Assembly (NCBI GenBank): GCA_023666275.1
Contig: JAMPCJ010000011.1
Span: 1 to 64,000 of the forward strand
From: Treponema brennaborense
Lineage (GTDB): Bacteria; Spirochaetota; Spirochaetia; Treponematales; Treponemataceae
Reading direction: 5' to 3'
Length of the DNA: 64,000 nt
A program made the position numbers and the translations under genes. Shown piece after piece: positions 8,659 through 17,470 of this stretch. Each line of letters opens with the position of its first letter. Positions within the stretch are counted from its first letter, which is position 1. The notes below the pieces were generated by a model, which was not told the DNA's origin, made no database searches, and saw only the letters and a list, made by a program, of their open reading frames with translations.

Positions 8659-9612
8659 ATGAAACACAAAATCTGTATCTTCGCATTAGTGATTTTTCGC
8701 TGCATATTCTGCGGTTTCGGGGAGCCTTTGAAAATGATAACAGAACATACAACAGTCGGCGAAATTAAATCGATTAAAGAATTCAAAGATTTCGGAAGAC
8801 TGCTGTTCCCTGTAAATCGGGGAGTTTCCGATTCAATGACGCTTAAAGATGTAAGTACAAGTTCGGTTTATGTGTGGTATTCGAACATCTCGGTTCAAAA
8901 AACTATTGAGATTATCGCACACCTTAAGGAGCATGCGGAAAAAGGCGAACAGGTTTTCTTTCCGATTTATTCGGAAAAAGAAATGCAGCTTGATAAAAAC
9001 AAACAGAACACGGGACTGTTTTTCTTTCAGGGAAAAGAAGGAAATCCATTTGCCATAGTGAATGCCGGCGGCGGATTTATGTACGTAGGCGCAATGCATG
9101 ACAGTTTCCCGCATGCCCTTGAACTGAGCAAAAACGGATATAATGCTTTTGCGCTGATTTATCGTCCCGATTCGCCGTATGAAGATTCGGCTCGCACTAT
9201 TTCTTTTATCCATGACAATGCAAAAAAGCTTGGAGTTTCCGAAAACGAATATTCGCTTTGGGGAGGCTCGGCAGGAGCCCGCATGGCGGCAGTGCTCGGA
9301 AACAAAACAGCGCTTTTTAATTTGACCGGCCGCACAGATATACCGCAGGCGCAGGCTGTTATCATGCAGTACACGGGTTATTCATCGGTTTCGGAATACG
9401 ACGCGCCGACGTATGCCTGCGTCGGAACATCCGACGGCATTGCTTCACGGCAGACAATGGAAAGCCGCCTGGCAAACTTAAAACGCATGGGAATCCCGAC
9501 GGAATTTCATGCATATCAGGGGCTTTCTCATGGTTTCGGCTTGGGAACGGGAACCGCTGCGGAAGGCTGGATCAAAGACGCGATAAACTTCTGGGAAGAA
9601 CAACGAAAATAA
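8659..9612 (+). CDS. Exported esterase of the acetyl-esterase/lipase type
   Basis: 317 residues. A short hydrophobic start (ICIFALVIFRCIFC) suggests a signal or lipoprotein anchor. NAGGGFMYVG replaces the usual HGGG oxyanion motif, WGGSAGARM carries the nucleophile Ser, and GLSHGFGLG near the end supplies the His. This resembles the BD-FAE/acetyl-esterase group that removes acetyl or feruloyl groups from plant polysaccharides, though the substrate here is unknown. Last gene of the esterase-cupin/propeller operon; it ends a few bases before a CotH gene remnant. Confidence 0.78.
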   Translation: MKHKICIFALVIFRCIFCGFGEPLKMITEHTTVGEIKSIKEFKDFGRLLFPVNRGVSDSMTLKDVSTSSVYVWYSNISVQKTIEIIAHLKEHAEKGEQVFFPIYSEKEMQLDKNKQNTGLFFFQGKEGNPFAIVNAGGGFMYVGAMHDSFPHALELSKNGYNAFALIYRPDSPYEDSARTISFIHDNAKKLGVSENEYSLWGGSAGARMAAVLGNKTALFNLTGRTDIPQAQAVIMQYTGYSSVSEYDAPTYACVGTSDGIASRQTMESRLANLKRMGIPTEFHAYQGLSHGFGLGTGTAAEGWIKDAINFWEEQRK

Positions 9613-9675
9613 ACAGCTCGGACTTTCGTACACGGCCGCACGATGCGCGGCGAGTTTGTCATGCTGAAACTGAAT
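9612..9675 (+). pseudogene. Remnant of a CotH-family gene
   Basis: About 60 bases match the intact CotH gene around 16631-16690 (shared ACAGCTCGGACTT, CGTACACGG, and TGCGCGGCGAGTTTGTCATG), with a short insertion that breaks the frame. In the intact gene this part encodes EQLGLPYTVRGEFVMLKLN. No reading frame continues. It marks a recombination or deletion scar between the esterase operon and the PIN toxin genes. Confidence 0.75.
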
Positions 9676-9745
9676 AAGCGGCAATACGCCGCGAACATTG
9701 AAAAAAACCTGAAGAATGCGTTATAATAATTTGCGGAGAAATGCA

Positions 9746-10222
9746 ATGCGAAAACCGAAAGTGTATTTGGATACCTCAGTCATCAGCCATTTATTGCAAG
9801 AGGACGCACCGGAAAAAACGGCTGACACACGAAAATTGTGGGAAATGTTCAAGGCTGGAAAATACGATGTTTATTTGTCGACAGTTACTTTGGAAGAAGT
9901 GGCGAATTGTCCAGAGCCGAAGCGGACTGAATTGCGGAATTATTTGAAGCAAATTTCATACACTTTGTTCGACATTACGCAAGAAGCATTGGATGTAGCG
10001 AAACAAATTATCGCCGCGGGAATATTGGCAGAAAGAAGTTTCGATGACTGCCAGCACATCGGAGTTGCCGTCGTAAATGAATGCGACTGCATCATCTCTT
10101 GGAATTTCAGGCATATCGTAAACATCAAAACAATTCGCGGCGTAAGATCGATTGCCAATTTGCAAGGCTATAAGCCGATTGAAATTTGGAATCCAACGGT
10201 ACTCTTGGAAAACGAGGAGTAA
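9746..10222 (+). CDS. PIN-domain ribonuclease (VapC-like toxin)
   Basis: 158 residues; GGAG stands 6 bp before this ATG. The N-terminus VYLDTSVISHLL has the first PIN acid (Asp9), LEEVAN the second (Glu50/51), SFDDCQH the third (Asp100/101), and IISWNFRHIV is the typical last block. PIN proteins of this type cut RNA with Mg2+ and usually act as toxins. The next gene begins 2 bp downstream and encodes a small protein, so the pair looks like a toxin-antitoxin module in the less usual toxin-first order. It sits between a CotH remnant and a type III R-M system. Confidence 0.85.
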   Translation: MRKPKVYLDTSVISHLLQEDAPEKTADTRKLWEMFKAGKYDVYLSTVTLEEVANCPEPKRTELRNYLKQISYTLFDITQEALDVAKQIIAAGILAERSFDDCQHIGVAVVNECDCIISWNFRHIVNIKTIRGVRSIANLQGYKPIEIWNPTVLLENEE

Positions 10223-10224
10223 TT

Positions 10225-10419
10225 ATGGAAAAGCCGATTTTAAGCACGCTCTTTTCAATTGAAGATATTCACAAACTGCGCGAATACAACTACTTTTTCA
10301 CAAAAGATATGAGCGACCAAGAAAGAATGGATTACTACAACAACGCCGGACACGCATTTCAGCAAGAAATTGAAGAAACAAAGCTCAAAAATGCGCCGTT
10401 ACGTAAAAGCCGATTTTAA
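10225..10419 (+). CDS. Small partner of the PIN toxin (putative antitoxin), altered C-terminus
   Basis: 64 residues, MEKPILSTLFSIEDIHKLREYNYF..., after GAGGAG. Small proteins with an IxDIHKxREYNY N-terminus accompany PIN genes in other genomes, and I infer an antitoxin role from that and from the 2-bp spacing. Its final codons (KSRF-stop) come from the second copy of a 54-bp duplication, so the original C-terminus has been replaced. Whether it still neutralises the toxin is uncertain. Confidence 0.65.
   Translation: MEKPILSTLFSIEDIHKLREYNYFFTKDMSDQERMDYYNNAGHAFQQEIEETKLKNAPLRKSRF
10229..10282 (+). repeat. 54-bp perfect direct repeat, copy 1
   Basis: Identical to 10405-10458, 176 bp downstream. 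Copy 1 lies at the 5' end of the putative antitoxin gene. Confidence 0.95.
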
Positions 10420-10458
10420 GCACGCTCTTTTCAATTGAAGATATTCACAAACTGCGCG
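10405..10458 (+). repeat. 54-bp perfect direct repeat, copy 2
   Basis: Copy 2 of the antitoxin-gene 5' end. It supplies the antitoxin stop codon and then runs on with no start codon of its own. This is the footprint of a tandem duplication of which only part remains. Confidence 0.95.
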
Positions 10459-10489
10459 CAAATATCTCGTTCCGAATTCTTAACTTCTT

Positions 10490-10813
10490 TCATTCTCCCA
10501 AATATTCTTCCAGCGTGTCCAAAAGTTCCGCAACATTGCTTCGAAGCCGTTTCATTAAATTTCTGGTGCGTTTTATGTCATAGCGGGCGCTTTGCGCGTT
10601 CGGCAGAAGAAGCTCGTAAGGTTCAACTTCAAGTGCGTTTGCAAGGGCGACAAGCGTTTCGAACGAGCCCCACTTTTTGCCGTTTTCGATGTCGCTCAAA
10701 AAACTGGGACTGATTTTCGCCTGCTCGGATAATTTGTCCTGACTGAAATTCTTTTCATTCCTGTAGTTTTTTATATTCTTTATGTAAACCGCGTTCAATT
10801 CCGTTTCCGTCAT
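10490..10813 (-). CDS. XRE-family transcriptional regulator
   Basis: 107 residues. Helix-turn-helix in the first 70: IKNYRNEKNFSQDKLSEQAKISPSFLSDIENGKK..., then a short helical tail. It is transcribed away from the type III mod gene across a 329-bp gap containing palindromes, an arrangement like controller proteins of restriction systems. A role in timing mod/res expression is inferred. Confidence 0.88.
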   Translation of the reverse strand: MTETELNAVYIKNIKNYRNEKNFSQDKLSEQAKISPSFLSDIENGKKWGSFETLVALANALEVEPYELLLPNAQSARYDIKRTRNLMKRLRSNVAELLDTLEEYLGE

Positions 10814-11142
10814 ACTCGAATTTTATAGTTATCTAAAAGCGAATTTAATAATCATTGTGCAAAGAATATTATAAATAAGCGAATTAAATTCGCCGATAGA
10901 TAATCAGAAAGCAAGATTATCGGCAAAAAAATATGTTTATTCGCTGTCTGATAATCAAAAACAGATTTTCGCGTCAAGGCCGCATGACAGGCCGCATGGC
11001 TTACCGAGTTTGTGCAACAAACTCGCGCGGGAATGACAAAAAATGTCATTGCGAGGAGCGAAGCGACGAAGCAATCCGCAATACGGAATAGATTGCTTCG
11101 CCTGCGGCTCGCAATGACAATCTGAACTTTGGAGTAAAAAAT
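10814..11142. promoter_or_regulatory. Divergent XRE-mod control region with palindromes
   Basis: The gap holds GCGAATTT at 10839, the perfect palindrome GCGAATT-A-AATTCGC at 10879-10893, and ATTCGC...GATAATC segments at 10888-10905 and again at 10939-10956, 51 bp apart, with an inverted GATTATC at 10915. These are candidate operators for the XRE protein and may be a decayed version of the palindromic arrays seen elsewhere. The right half is a dispersed repeat. No gene is seen. Confidence 0.5.
11044..11119. repeat. Dispersed inverted repeat, GATTGCTTCG family
   Basis: Outer arms TGTCATTGCGAG (11044-11055) and CTCGCAATGACA (11108-11119) are perfect. Inside are GAAGCAATCC and GATTGCTTCG. Related copies lie at 1291-1362 and 29070-29146. 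It sits directly upstream of mod. Confidence 0.85.
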
Positions 11143-13212
11143 ATGCCATACACTGAAAACGCACAGACGAATGCGCTGAAACTGCGCATTGAAAAAATTC
11201 TCCGCAGTGTACAGGGTTTTGCCGCGGAAGCGAGCGAACTCAAAATGAACAAAATAAAAGAAAGCGCCGAAAGCGGCGACGCGCTTTTGCTTGCACCGCT
11301 TTTAAAAGACGCGCAGGCGAAAAAGGCGTTTTTTACGCCCGTGCTTGACAGTTTTGTTTTTAAGACGCGCGAGTTCAAAGAATTTCTTGACTTTTCGTTC
11401 GCGTGCAATTCGTATTCAAAATATCTGGGAAAGAAAATCGGGCTGTATTTCGGCGACGAAGAAATCACCGACAGGACGGAAGTGGTGCTGAACTTTCCGT
11501 TCAAGGACTGCGTTTTGCAAGGCGGGCAGACAAAAGAGGACGGGCTCGACGCATACTACAAATGGAACGAAAGCGGAAACGGCTTTGCAGAAGCAAGTGC
11601 GAAGCGCGGCGAAATTTTCTACAATCAAGTTTTGGCGCGCGACGAAATCGACGAGCTTTTCAGTCCCAAAGCGTTTGCCAACGCGAAAGTATATGACAAG
11701 AACGGCGAAAAACCCTGCGCAAAACTGCATCGCGACGCGAAATTGAACGAGCGGCGCGGGCTTCCTCCGGACACAATCACCGACAACCTTATCATAAAAG
11801 GCAATAACCTTTTGGCACTCCATTCGCTCAAAGAAGAATTTGCGGGCAAGGTAAAGTTGATTTACATCGATCCGCCGTACAACACGGGAAGCGACAATTT
11901 TTCCTACAACGACAATTTCAACCATTCAAGCTGGCTCACATTTATGAAAAATCGTTTGGAAGCGGCAAGAGAATTGCTGAAAGAAGACGGATGCATTTTT
12001 GTGCAAATTGATAACAACGAACAGGCATATTTGAAAGTATTGATGGACGAGATTTTTGGGCGGGAAAATTTTATCGAAACAATAACAGTCGTAAACAATC
12101 CTCGTGGTCGTGATTATGGCGGAATTGCAAATATGCATGAATTTATTCAAGTATATGTAAAAAATATAAGCAACTATGAATTTAACAGACTGCCAGACCC
12201 GAATAAAAAATTTCCTTTTGCTGATTCAATTGGAGAATATGAAGTAAGGGAATTACGAAATCGCAATACGGCTTTTACAATAGAAAATCGTCCAAATTTA
12301 TGTTATCCGTTTTATGTGAATCCCAATAAGAAAGTCGATAACAATTTTTTAGAATTATCTCTTGAACCAAAAAAGGGATTTGTTAAAGTTTATCCTGCAA
12401 AATCAATGGGAAAACAAACTGTATGGAGATGGGGAAAAGAAAAATCTCAAAAAAACCTGAATGTAAATATTGTTGGCAAGGCAATGCAAGAAGACGGCAG
12501 ATTTATGATTGTTGAAAAATATAGAGAAAGTTCACAAATGGCGCGTTCTGTTTGGTGGGATAAAGAAGTGAATTCTGAACGTGGCACAATTCATCTTCGA
12601 GAACTGTTTGGAGAGAAAGCATTCATGTTTCCGAAGCCTGAAGAAACTTTACAGCGAATTCTTCAAATCTCTACCAACCCATCCGACATTGTTCTCGACT
12701 ATCACTTCGGCTCCGGAACGAGCGCCGCCGTTGCGCACAAAATGCGCCGTCAATACATCGGCGTGGAGCAAATGGATTATGTAAAAACCATTTCCTGCGA
12801 ACGCCTCAAAAAAGTAATCGCCGGCGAGCAAGGCGGCATTTCAAAATCGGCGAACTGGAACGGCGGCGGATCGTTCGTGTACGCAGAGCTTGCACAGAAA
12901 AATCAAAAGGCGATTTCTCTTATCAATGCCTGCAAAACTTACGATGAGCTTATATCCCTTTTCGACAGCCTTTGTGCAAAATATTTTCTGCATTACAATG
13001 TGCGCGTAAACGAATTTAAAAACGAAATCGCCGCTTCGCCGCGCTTCAAAGAACTTCCGCTTTCACGGCAAAAAGAAATGTTCTGCCGAATGCTGGACTT
13101 GAACCAGCTGTATGTGAATTTCTGCGGCCGCACCGACAAGGATTCGGGGCTTTCAAAAAGCGACATCGCATTCACGGAAGACTTCTACAAAAAACTAAAG
13201 GAAGAGCAATGA
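11143..13212 (+). CDS. mod: Type III restriction-modification methylase (Mod)
   Basis: 689 residues. DPPYNTG at 243-249 is the catalytic motif IV and comes first; the AdoMet-binding motif DYHFGSGTS (about 520-528) comes late. This beta-class order is normal for type III adenine methylases. The stretch between them reads the target. The region encoding about residues 306-512 (12060-12680) is clearly more AT-rich than the rest, as expected if the specificity part was exchanged. The gene overlaps res by 4 bp (ATGA). Mod methylates one strand of an asymmetric site and directs Res. No simple-sequence repeat for phase variation is visible in it. Confidence 0.93.
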   Translation: MPYTENAQTNALKLRIEKILRSVQGFAAEASELKMNKIKESAESGDALLLAPLLKDAQAKKAFFTPVLDSFVFKTREFKEFLDFSFACNSYSKYLGKKIGLYFGDEEITDRTEVVLNFPFKDCVLQGGQTKEDGLDAYYKWNESGNGFAEASAKRGEIFYNQVLARDEIDELFSPKAFANAKVYDKNGEKPCAKLHRDAKLNERRGLPPDTITDNLIIKGNNLLALHSLKEEFAGKVKLIYIDPPYNTGSDNFSYNDNFNHSSWLTFMKNRLEAARELLKEDGCIFVQIDNNEQAYLKVLMDEIFGRENFIETITVVNNPRGRDYGGIANMHEFIQVYVKNISNYEFNRLPDPNKKFPFADSIGEYEVRELRNRNTAFTIENRPNLCYPFYVNPNKKVDNNFLELSLEPKKGFVKVYPAKSMGKQTVWRWGKEKSQKNLNVNIVGKAMQEDGRFMIVEKYRESSQMARSVWWDKEVNSERGTIHLRELFGEKAFMFPKPEETLQRILQISTNPSDIVLDYHFGSGTSAAVAHKMRRQYIGVEQMDYVKTISCERLKKVIAGEQGGISKSANWNGGGSFVYAELAQKNQKAISLINACKTYDELISLFDSLCAKYFLHYNVRVNEFKNEIAASPRFKELPLSRQKEMFCRMLDLNQLYVNFCGRTDKDSGLSKSDIAFTEDFYKKLKEEQ

Positions 13213-15989
13213 TGCTTTGCGATGAAATTCAATCAAAAAAAGATGTGCTTGAAGCAGAGGACTACGCTGTTCCGTCCTACATCACGGACAATTTGAAATA
13301 TCCGCTTTTCGACTGGCAGAAAACCGCGCTGGAAAATTTTTTGGTAAACGAACGCGTGAGAAAGATGAAAGCGAAAAAAGGCGAAATGCTTTTGCCGAAC
13401 CATTTGCTTTTCAACATGGCGACGGGAAGCGGAAAGACGCTCGTTATGGCGGCGTTGATTTTGTATTACTACAAGGAATGCGGCATTCGCAGCTTTATTT
13501 TTTTCGTAAACCAAAACGCGATTCTGGGAAAGACGCAGGATAATTTTATAAACGCATCGCACGGCAAATACTTGTTCAAAGAAAACATCACGATTGAAGG
13601 CAGAAGAATCCGAATCCGCGAAGCGGAGCAGTTTTCAAATGCAACAGGCGGCACACAGGACATTCAAATAAAATTCACCACAATCCACAAACTGCACAAC
13701 GACATCTATAAGGAAAACGAAAACTCGCTCTTGCTTTCCGACTTGCAGAAACGAAACATTGTCTTGCTTGCAGACGAGGCGCACCATTTGAACGCGGCAA
13801 CGGGCAAAAAGAAAAAGGCGGCTGCGGCGGAATTGGAAGACGCATCTTTTTGGGGCGAGCTGAAAGAAAGTGCAAAGGCGGAGGATGTGGAAAAGTCTTG
13901 GGAAACGACTGTCTGTCATTTTATCTTGAACAAACAGGGAAAGTGCATCACCGAAAACAAAAACGCGCTTTTGGAATTTACCGCCACCGTTCCGGAAAAC
14001 GAAGAAGTACAAAAAAAGTACGACAATAAAATCATAATGAAATTCGACTTGAAGGATTTTGTGCTTGCGGGCTTCACAAAGCACATCCGTCTTGTGCGTT
14101 CCTCGCTTTCGCAAAAGCAGCGGATTTTGCAAGCCCTCGCATTGAACTGGTACAGGCAGCAAATTGCACTGAAATACAATGTTTCAAACTTTAAAAGCGT
14201 GATTTTATTCAGAAGCAGAACAATAGAAGATTCAAAAAAAGATTTGCAGGAATTTTTGAAAATCACTTCGAGTGTTACGGCGGACGACTTGCGGTTTTTG
14301 GGAAGCGGGACAGAGCGATTGAATGATGAAAAAAATCTTCCGTTTGCATACGAGGCTTCGAAAGATATTTTTGAAAGAATAAAGTCGTATTTAAAGCAAA
14401 ATAAAATTCCTTTGAGCAGGATTGCGGATTTTATAAAAGAATATTTTACAGAGCGCACTTGCCTCATCACAAACAGCAAGACGAACAAAACGCAGAGGGA
14501 AAAAACCGACGGCGAGCAGGACAAGCTCTTGAACAGTCTGGAAAACATTCACAATCCAATCCGCGCGGTTTTTACGGTGCAGCGTCTGACGGAAGGCTGG
14601 GATGTGTTGAACTTGTACGACATTGTGCGATTGTATCACGGGCGCGACACGGACTCTAAAAACAAAAAGGCAGGAAAAAGCACAACGAGCGAAGTGCAGC
14701 TTATCGGGCGCGGCGTGCGATATTTTCCGTTTGCATATCAAGATTTGCCGGCAAACAAGCGCAAATTCGATTCCGACATAAACCATGAGCTTCGCATTCT
14801 GGAGGAATTTTATTTTCACAGCGACGATGATGTAAAATATTTGAGCGAACTGACGGCGGAATTAAAATCAAAAGGCTTGATTCGCGAAACGAGAATGCAA
14901 AAAACATTCGCGCTGAAAAAAGAGGCGAGTGAATTTTTGAACAGACAGCTTTTGTTTGTCAACGAAAAAAAAGAAAACCAAAATCGCCGTCTGAAAACGC
15001 TTCCCGACGATTTGAAAAACCTGACTTTTGATTATACGGTTCATTCCGAATATTCGAAAATTCTTGATGTAAAAATGAACGAGGAAAAACAAACAGGTGA
15101 ATTTTTCGTGCAGGCTTCCGGCAGCTGGAAAACAATTTGCACTTCGATAAAAAAGTTTCCGCTCCACATTGCACAAAAGGCAATTCATATTTTGAACACT
15201 GATTTTCATTCGTATTTTTGTTTTGAGAATTTGCGAAAAAGGTTTTATATTTCTTCGCTGAACGATTTTTTTGAGTACTTGGACGCAGTGAAAATCAATG
15301 TGCACTGTGCACGGAATTTTAAATCAATCGAAGAAATCGAAAACAAAACGCTTTTGCAAATCGCGATTCGATTTTTTTTGTTCTGCAAAAACGCATTTGA
15401 AGAATTCGATCATCCATTTGTCGGAAGCTGTTTCAAACTCGTTCCGTTTAAATCGTGCTTTGCAGGCGAAAAGGTAAAGCTGCTCGATATTGCCGAAGGC
15501 GACAATGCAAAGGAAAATGGAACGCTTGAAGCCGAACTGAAAAAACTTTCCTGGTACGCGCTGGATTCTTTTTGGGGAACAAGCGAGGAGCGTGCGCTGA
15601 TTGAGTTTGTAAAAATGCGCATGGGAAATCTTGAACAAAAATACGAGGCGTGTCTTTTGCGCAATGAGGAAGTCTACAAGATTTTCGACTTTGAAAGCGG
15701 CGAAGGATTTTGCCCCGACTTTTTGCTTTTTCTCAAAGAAAAGAGAACGCAAAAAGAGCCTGTATTTTTTCAAGTTTTCATCGAGCCGAAAGGCGCACAC
15801 CTTTTTGAAAAAGACGCATGGAAAGAAAAGTTTTTGAAAGAAATCGCCGCAAAGTACGGAATCAAAAAACCGATTTTAGAACAAAACGAAAAATATGTTT
15901 TGATTGGGCTCCCTTTTTTCAACTCGCAGGACGCAATGAAAAGCGCGGAGTTTGCGGCGCAGTTTTCGGAATATTTCGGAATCAGTTGA
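13209..15989 (+). CDS. res: Type III restriction endonuclease subunit (Res)
   Basis: 926 residues, translationally coupled to mod. ATPase motifs: Walker A ATGSGKT at 71-77, DEAH at 189-192, and the later RLTEGWDVLN and QLIGRGVRY helicase motifs. A C-terminal nuclease of PD-(D/E)XK type is suggested by CPDFLLF near 836 and VFIEPKG near 858-862. It forms a complex with Mod and cuts DNA at a distance from unmethylated sites after ATP hydrolysis. Length and motif spacing look intact. The last codons and following bases are shared with the end of hsdR at the window start. Confidence 0.93.
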   Translation: MMLCDEIQSKKDVLEAEDYAVPSYITDNLKYPLFDWQKTALENFLVNERVRKMKAKKGEMLLPNHLLFNMATGSGKTLVMAALILYYYKECGIRSFIFFVNQNAILGKTQDNFINASHGKYLFKENITIEGRRIRIREAEQFSNATGGTQDIQIKFTTIHKLHNDIYKENENSLLLSDLQKRNIVLLADEAHHLNAATGKKKKAAAAELEDASFWGELKESAKAEDVEKSWETTVCHFILNKQGKCITENKNALLEFTATVPENEEVQKKYDNKIIMKFDLKDFVLAGFTKHIRLVRSSLSQKQRILQALALNWYRQQIALKYNVSNFKSVILFRSRTIEDSKKDLQEFLKITSSVTADDLRFLGSGTERLNDEKNLPFAYEASKDIFERIKSYLKQNKIPLSRIADFIKEYFTERTCLITNSKTNKTQREKTDGEQDKLLNSLENIHNPIRAVFTVQRLTEGWDVLNLYDIVRLYHGRDTDSKNKKAGKSTTSEVQLIGRGVRYFPFAYQDLPANKRKFDSDINHELRILEEFYFHSDDDVKYLSELTAELKSKGLIRETRMQKTFALKKEASEFLNRQLLFVNEKKENQNRRLKTLPDDLKNLTFDYTVHSEYSKILDVKMNEEKQTGEFFVQASGSWKTICTSIKKFPLHIAQKAIHILNTDFHSYFCFENLRKRFYISSLNDFFEYLDAVKINVHCARNFKSIEEIENKTLLQIAIRFFLFCKNAFEEFDHPFVGSCFKLVPFKSCFAGEKVKLLDIAEGDNAKENGTLEAELKKLSWYALDSFWGTSEERALIEFVKMRMGNLEQKYEACLLRNEEVYKIFDFESGEGFCPDFLLFLKEKRTQKEPVFFQVFIEPKGAHLFEKDAWKEKFLKEIAAKYGIKKPILEQNEKYVLIGLPFFNSQDAMKSAEFAAQFSEYFGIS

Positions 15990-16010
15990 AACCTGCGCTT
16001 CAAAGCGGCG
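15974..16010 (+). repeat. 37-bp repeat copy 2, spanning the res stop codon
   Basis: Partner of 249-285 (34/37 identical). Followed at 16054-16061 by a run of eight C, preceded by eight T. Confidence 0.8.
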
Positions 16011-16144
16011 GACTGCTCCGATATATATGCGGTTCGCAATGATACTTTTTTTTCCCCCCCCGCCTCTCCTTCAAAGCTTCCGCGCTTCATACGGAAAAAA
16101 TCCGCGGACATTCCGCGCACACCGGTTTTCAAAAATAAAAGGTC

Positions 16145-16172
16145 TTGACCTATCCCCCCCCCGTGCTATTTT
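16145..16172 (+). promoter_or_regulatory. CotH promoter with a poly-C tract in the spacer
   Basis: TTGACC (16145-16150) and TATTTT (16167-16172) are separated by 16 bp that contain nine consecutive C (16154-16162). GGGAGG lies just before the ATG at 16209. Slippage in such a tract changes the -35/-10 spacing, a known route to on/off promoter switching. Here it is inferred from sequence alone. Confidence 0.6.
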
Positions 16173-16208
16173 AGCGCATCAGCTTTTTCAGAGGGAGGCA
16201 GCGGTTTT

Positions 16209-17426
16209 ATGCATCGTATTTTTTCCCGCGCGCAAGTTTTGTTTTGCGCAATCGTTTCGGCGCAGCTCGTGTTTTTTTCGTGCGCGAATTCGGCGGAAGA
16301 CGGCGGCGAAGAAACATTCGTTCCGAAACGCATTCCGATTCTTTCGATTGAAACGCCGAACGGCGCGGAAATCACTTCAAAAGAAGACTGGCTCAAAAAT
16401 GCCGAAATGTCGCTTACGGGCGCGGACAATATTTCGCACGATTTTTCCGATATTTCTTTGAGCATCCGCGGACGCGGAAATTCCACTTGGGCGCAGCCGA
16501 AAAAGCCCTACGCGCTCAAGCTCGACGAAAAGCGCGAACTTTTGGGAATGCCCGCGCACAAGCGCTGGGTTTTGATTGCGAATTATCTTGACAATACTTT
16601 TATGCGCAACTGCCTGGCGTTTTATTTGAGCGAACAGCTCGGACTTCCGTACACGGTGCGCGGCGAGTTTGTCATGCTGAAACTGAACGGAAAAGCGCAG
16701 GGCTTGTATTGGCTCGGCGAGGCAATCAAGGCGGACGAAAATCGCGTGAACATCGACGAGGACAACGATTTTTTGATTGAGCTCGATTCATATTTTGACG
16801 AAACATGGAAATTCAAATCCGCGAAAAAAGAATTGCCGTACATGATAAAAAACGACGATACGATGACGGACACGCGGCTTGCGTTTTTGCAGGCGAACGC
16901 CGCGCTTCTCGAATCGCTTTTGTATCCGGAAGGAAACTCCACGCCGAACGAAAAATATTCCGAACTTCTCGATGTCGATTCTTTTGCGGAATTTTATCTT
17001 GTGAACGAACTGATGAGCAACGGCGAACTTACGCATCCGAAAAGCTGCTATTTTACGTTCAGCCTTTCCGACACGAAATTCAAGGCGGGACCCGTCTGGG
17101 ACTTCGACTGGGCGAGTCTTTCGCAAAGCGAAATCTGCGGTTTGACGAACACGCTTTATTACGACGCGCTTTTCAAGTCGCCGAAGTTCAAAAAACGGCT
17201 CAAAGAAATTTGGAACAGCCGCAAAAGAAAAATCGATATAGAAACGCAAATCGAGCATCTGCGGCAAACGCTTTGCGAAGCGCAGGCGGAAGACGAAAAA
17301 ATCTGGGGCGCGCACCTCGACCCGTCGGAAATCGCACGCGCAGACTTTGATGCATACGTTGATTTTTTGAAAGAAACGCTCGCGAAAAAACGCGATGCCG
17401 TCGAGCAGATGATACAAGGTTTATAA
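16209..17426 (+). CDS. CotH-family lipoprotein
   Basis: 405 residues. A signal sequence ends in LVFFSC, a lipobox with Cys near 25, so the protein is probably anchored on the cell surface or in the periplasm. CotH blocks: SIRGRGNSTWAQPKKPYALKL, the segment KRWVLIANYLDNTFMRN, GLYWLGEAIK, and GPVWDFDW. CotH of spore formers is an atypical kinase of coat proteins; bacteria without spores carry many secreted relatives of unknown role. A fragment of a second CotH gene lies at 9612-9675. Expression may vary through the poly-C promoter. Confidence 0.88.
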   Translation: MHRIFSRAQVLFCAIVSAQLVFFSCANSAEDGGEETFVPKRIPILSIETPNGAEITSKEDWLKNAEMSLTGADNISHDFSDISLSIRGRGNSTWAQPKKPYALKLDEKRELLGMPAHKRWVLIANYLDNTFMRNCLAFYLSEQLGLPYTVRGEFVMLKLNGKAQGLYWLGEAIKADENRVNIDEDNDFLIELDSYFDETWKFKSAKKELPYMIKNDDTMTDTRLAFLQANAALLESLLYPEGNSTPNEKYSELLDVDSFAEFYLVNELMSNGELTHPKSCYFTFSLSDTKFKAGPVWDFDWASLSQSEICGLTNTLYYDALFKSPKFKKRLKEIWNSRKRKIDIETQIEHLRQTLCEAQAEDEKIWGAHLDPSEIARADFDAYVDFLKETLAKKRDAVEQMIQGL

Positions 17427-17470
17427 GACGCAAAAACGCCGCGCCGAACGAAACGCTTTGCGCACGCAAT

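Noticed and set aside
11143-13212. Phase-variable mod gene through simple repeats
   Set aside because: No tetra- or pentanucleotide repeat or long homopolymer is present in the reading frame.
16054-16061. T8C8 tract as a second switch for CotH
   Set aside because: No promoter elements at proper distance; only the C9 tract at 16154 lies between -35 and -10 boxes.
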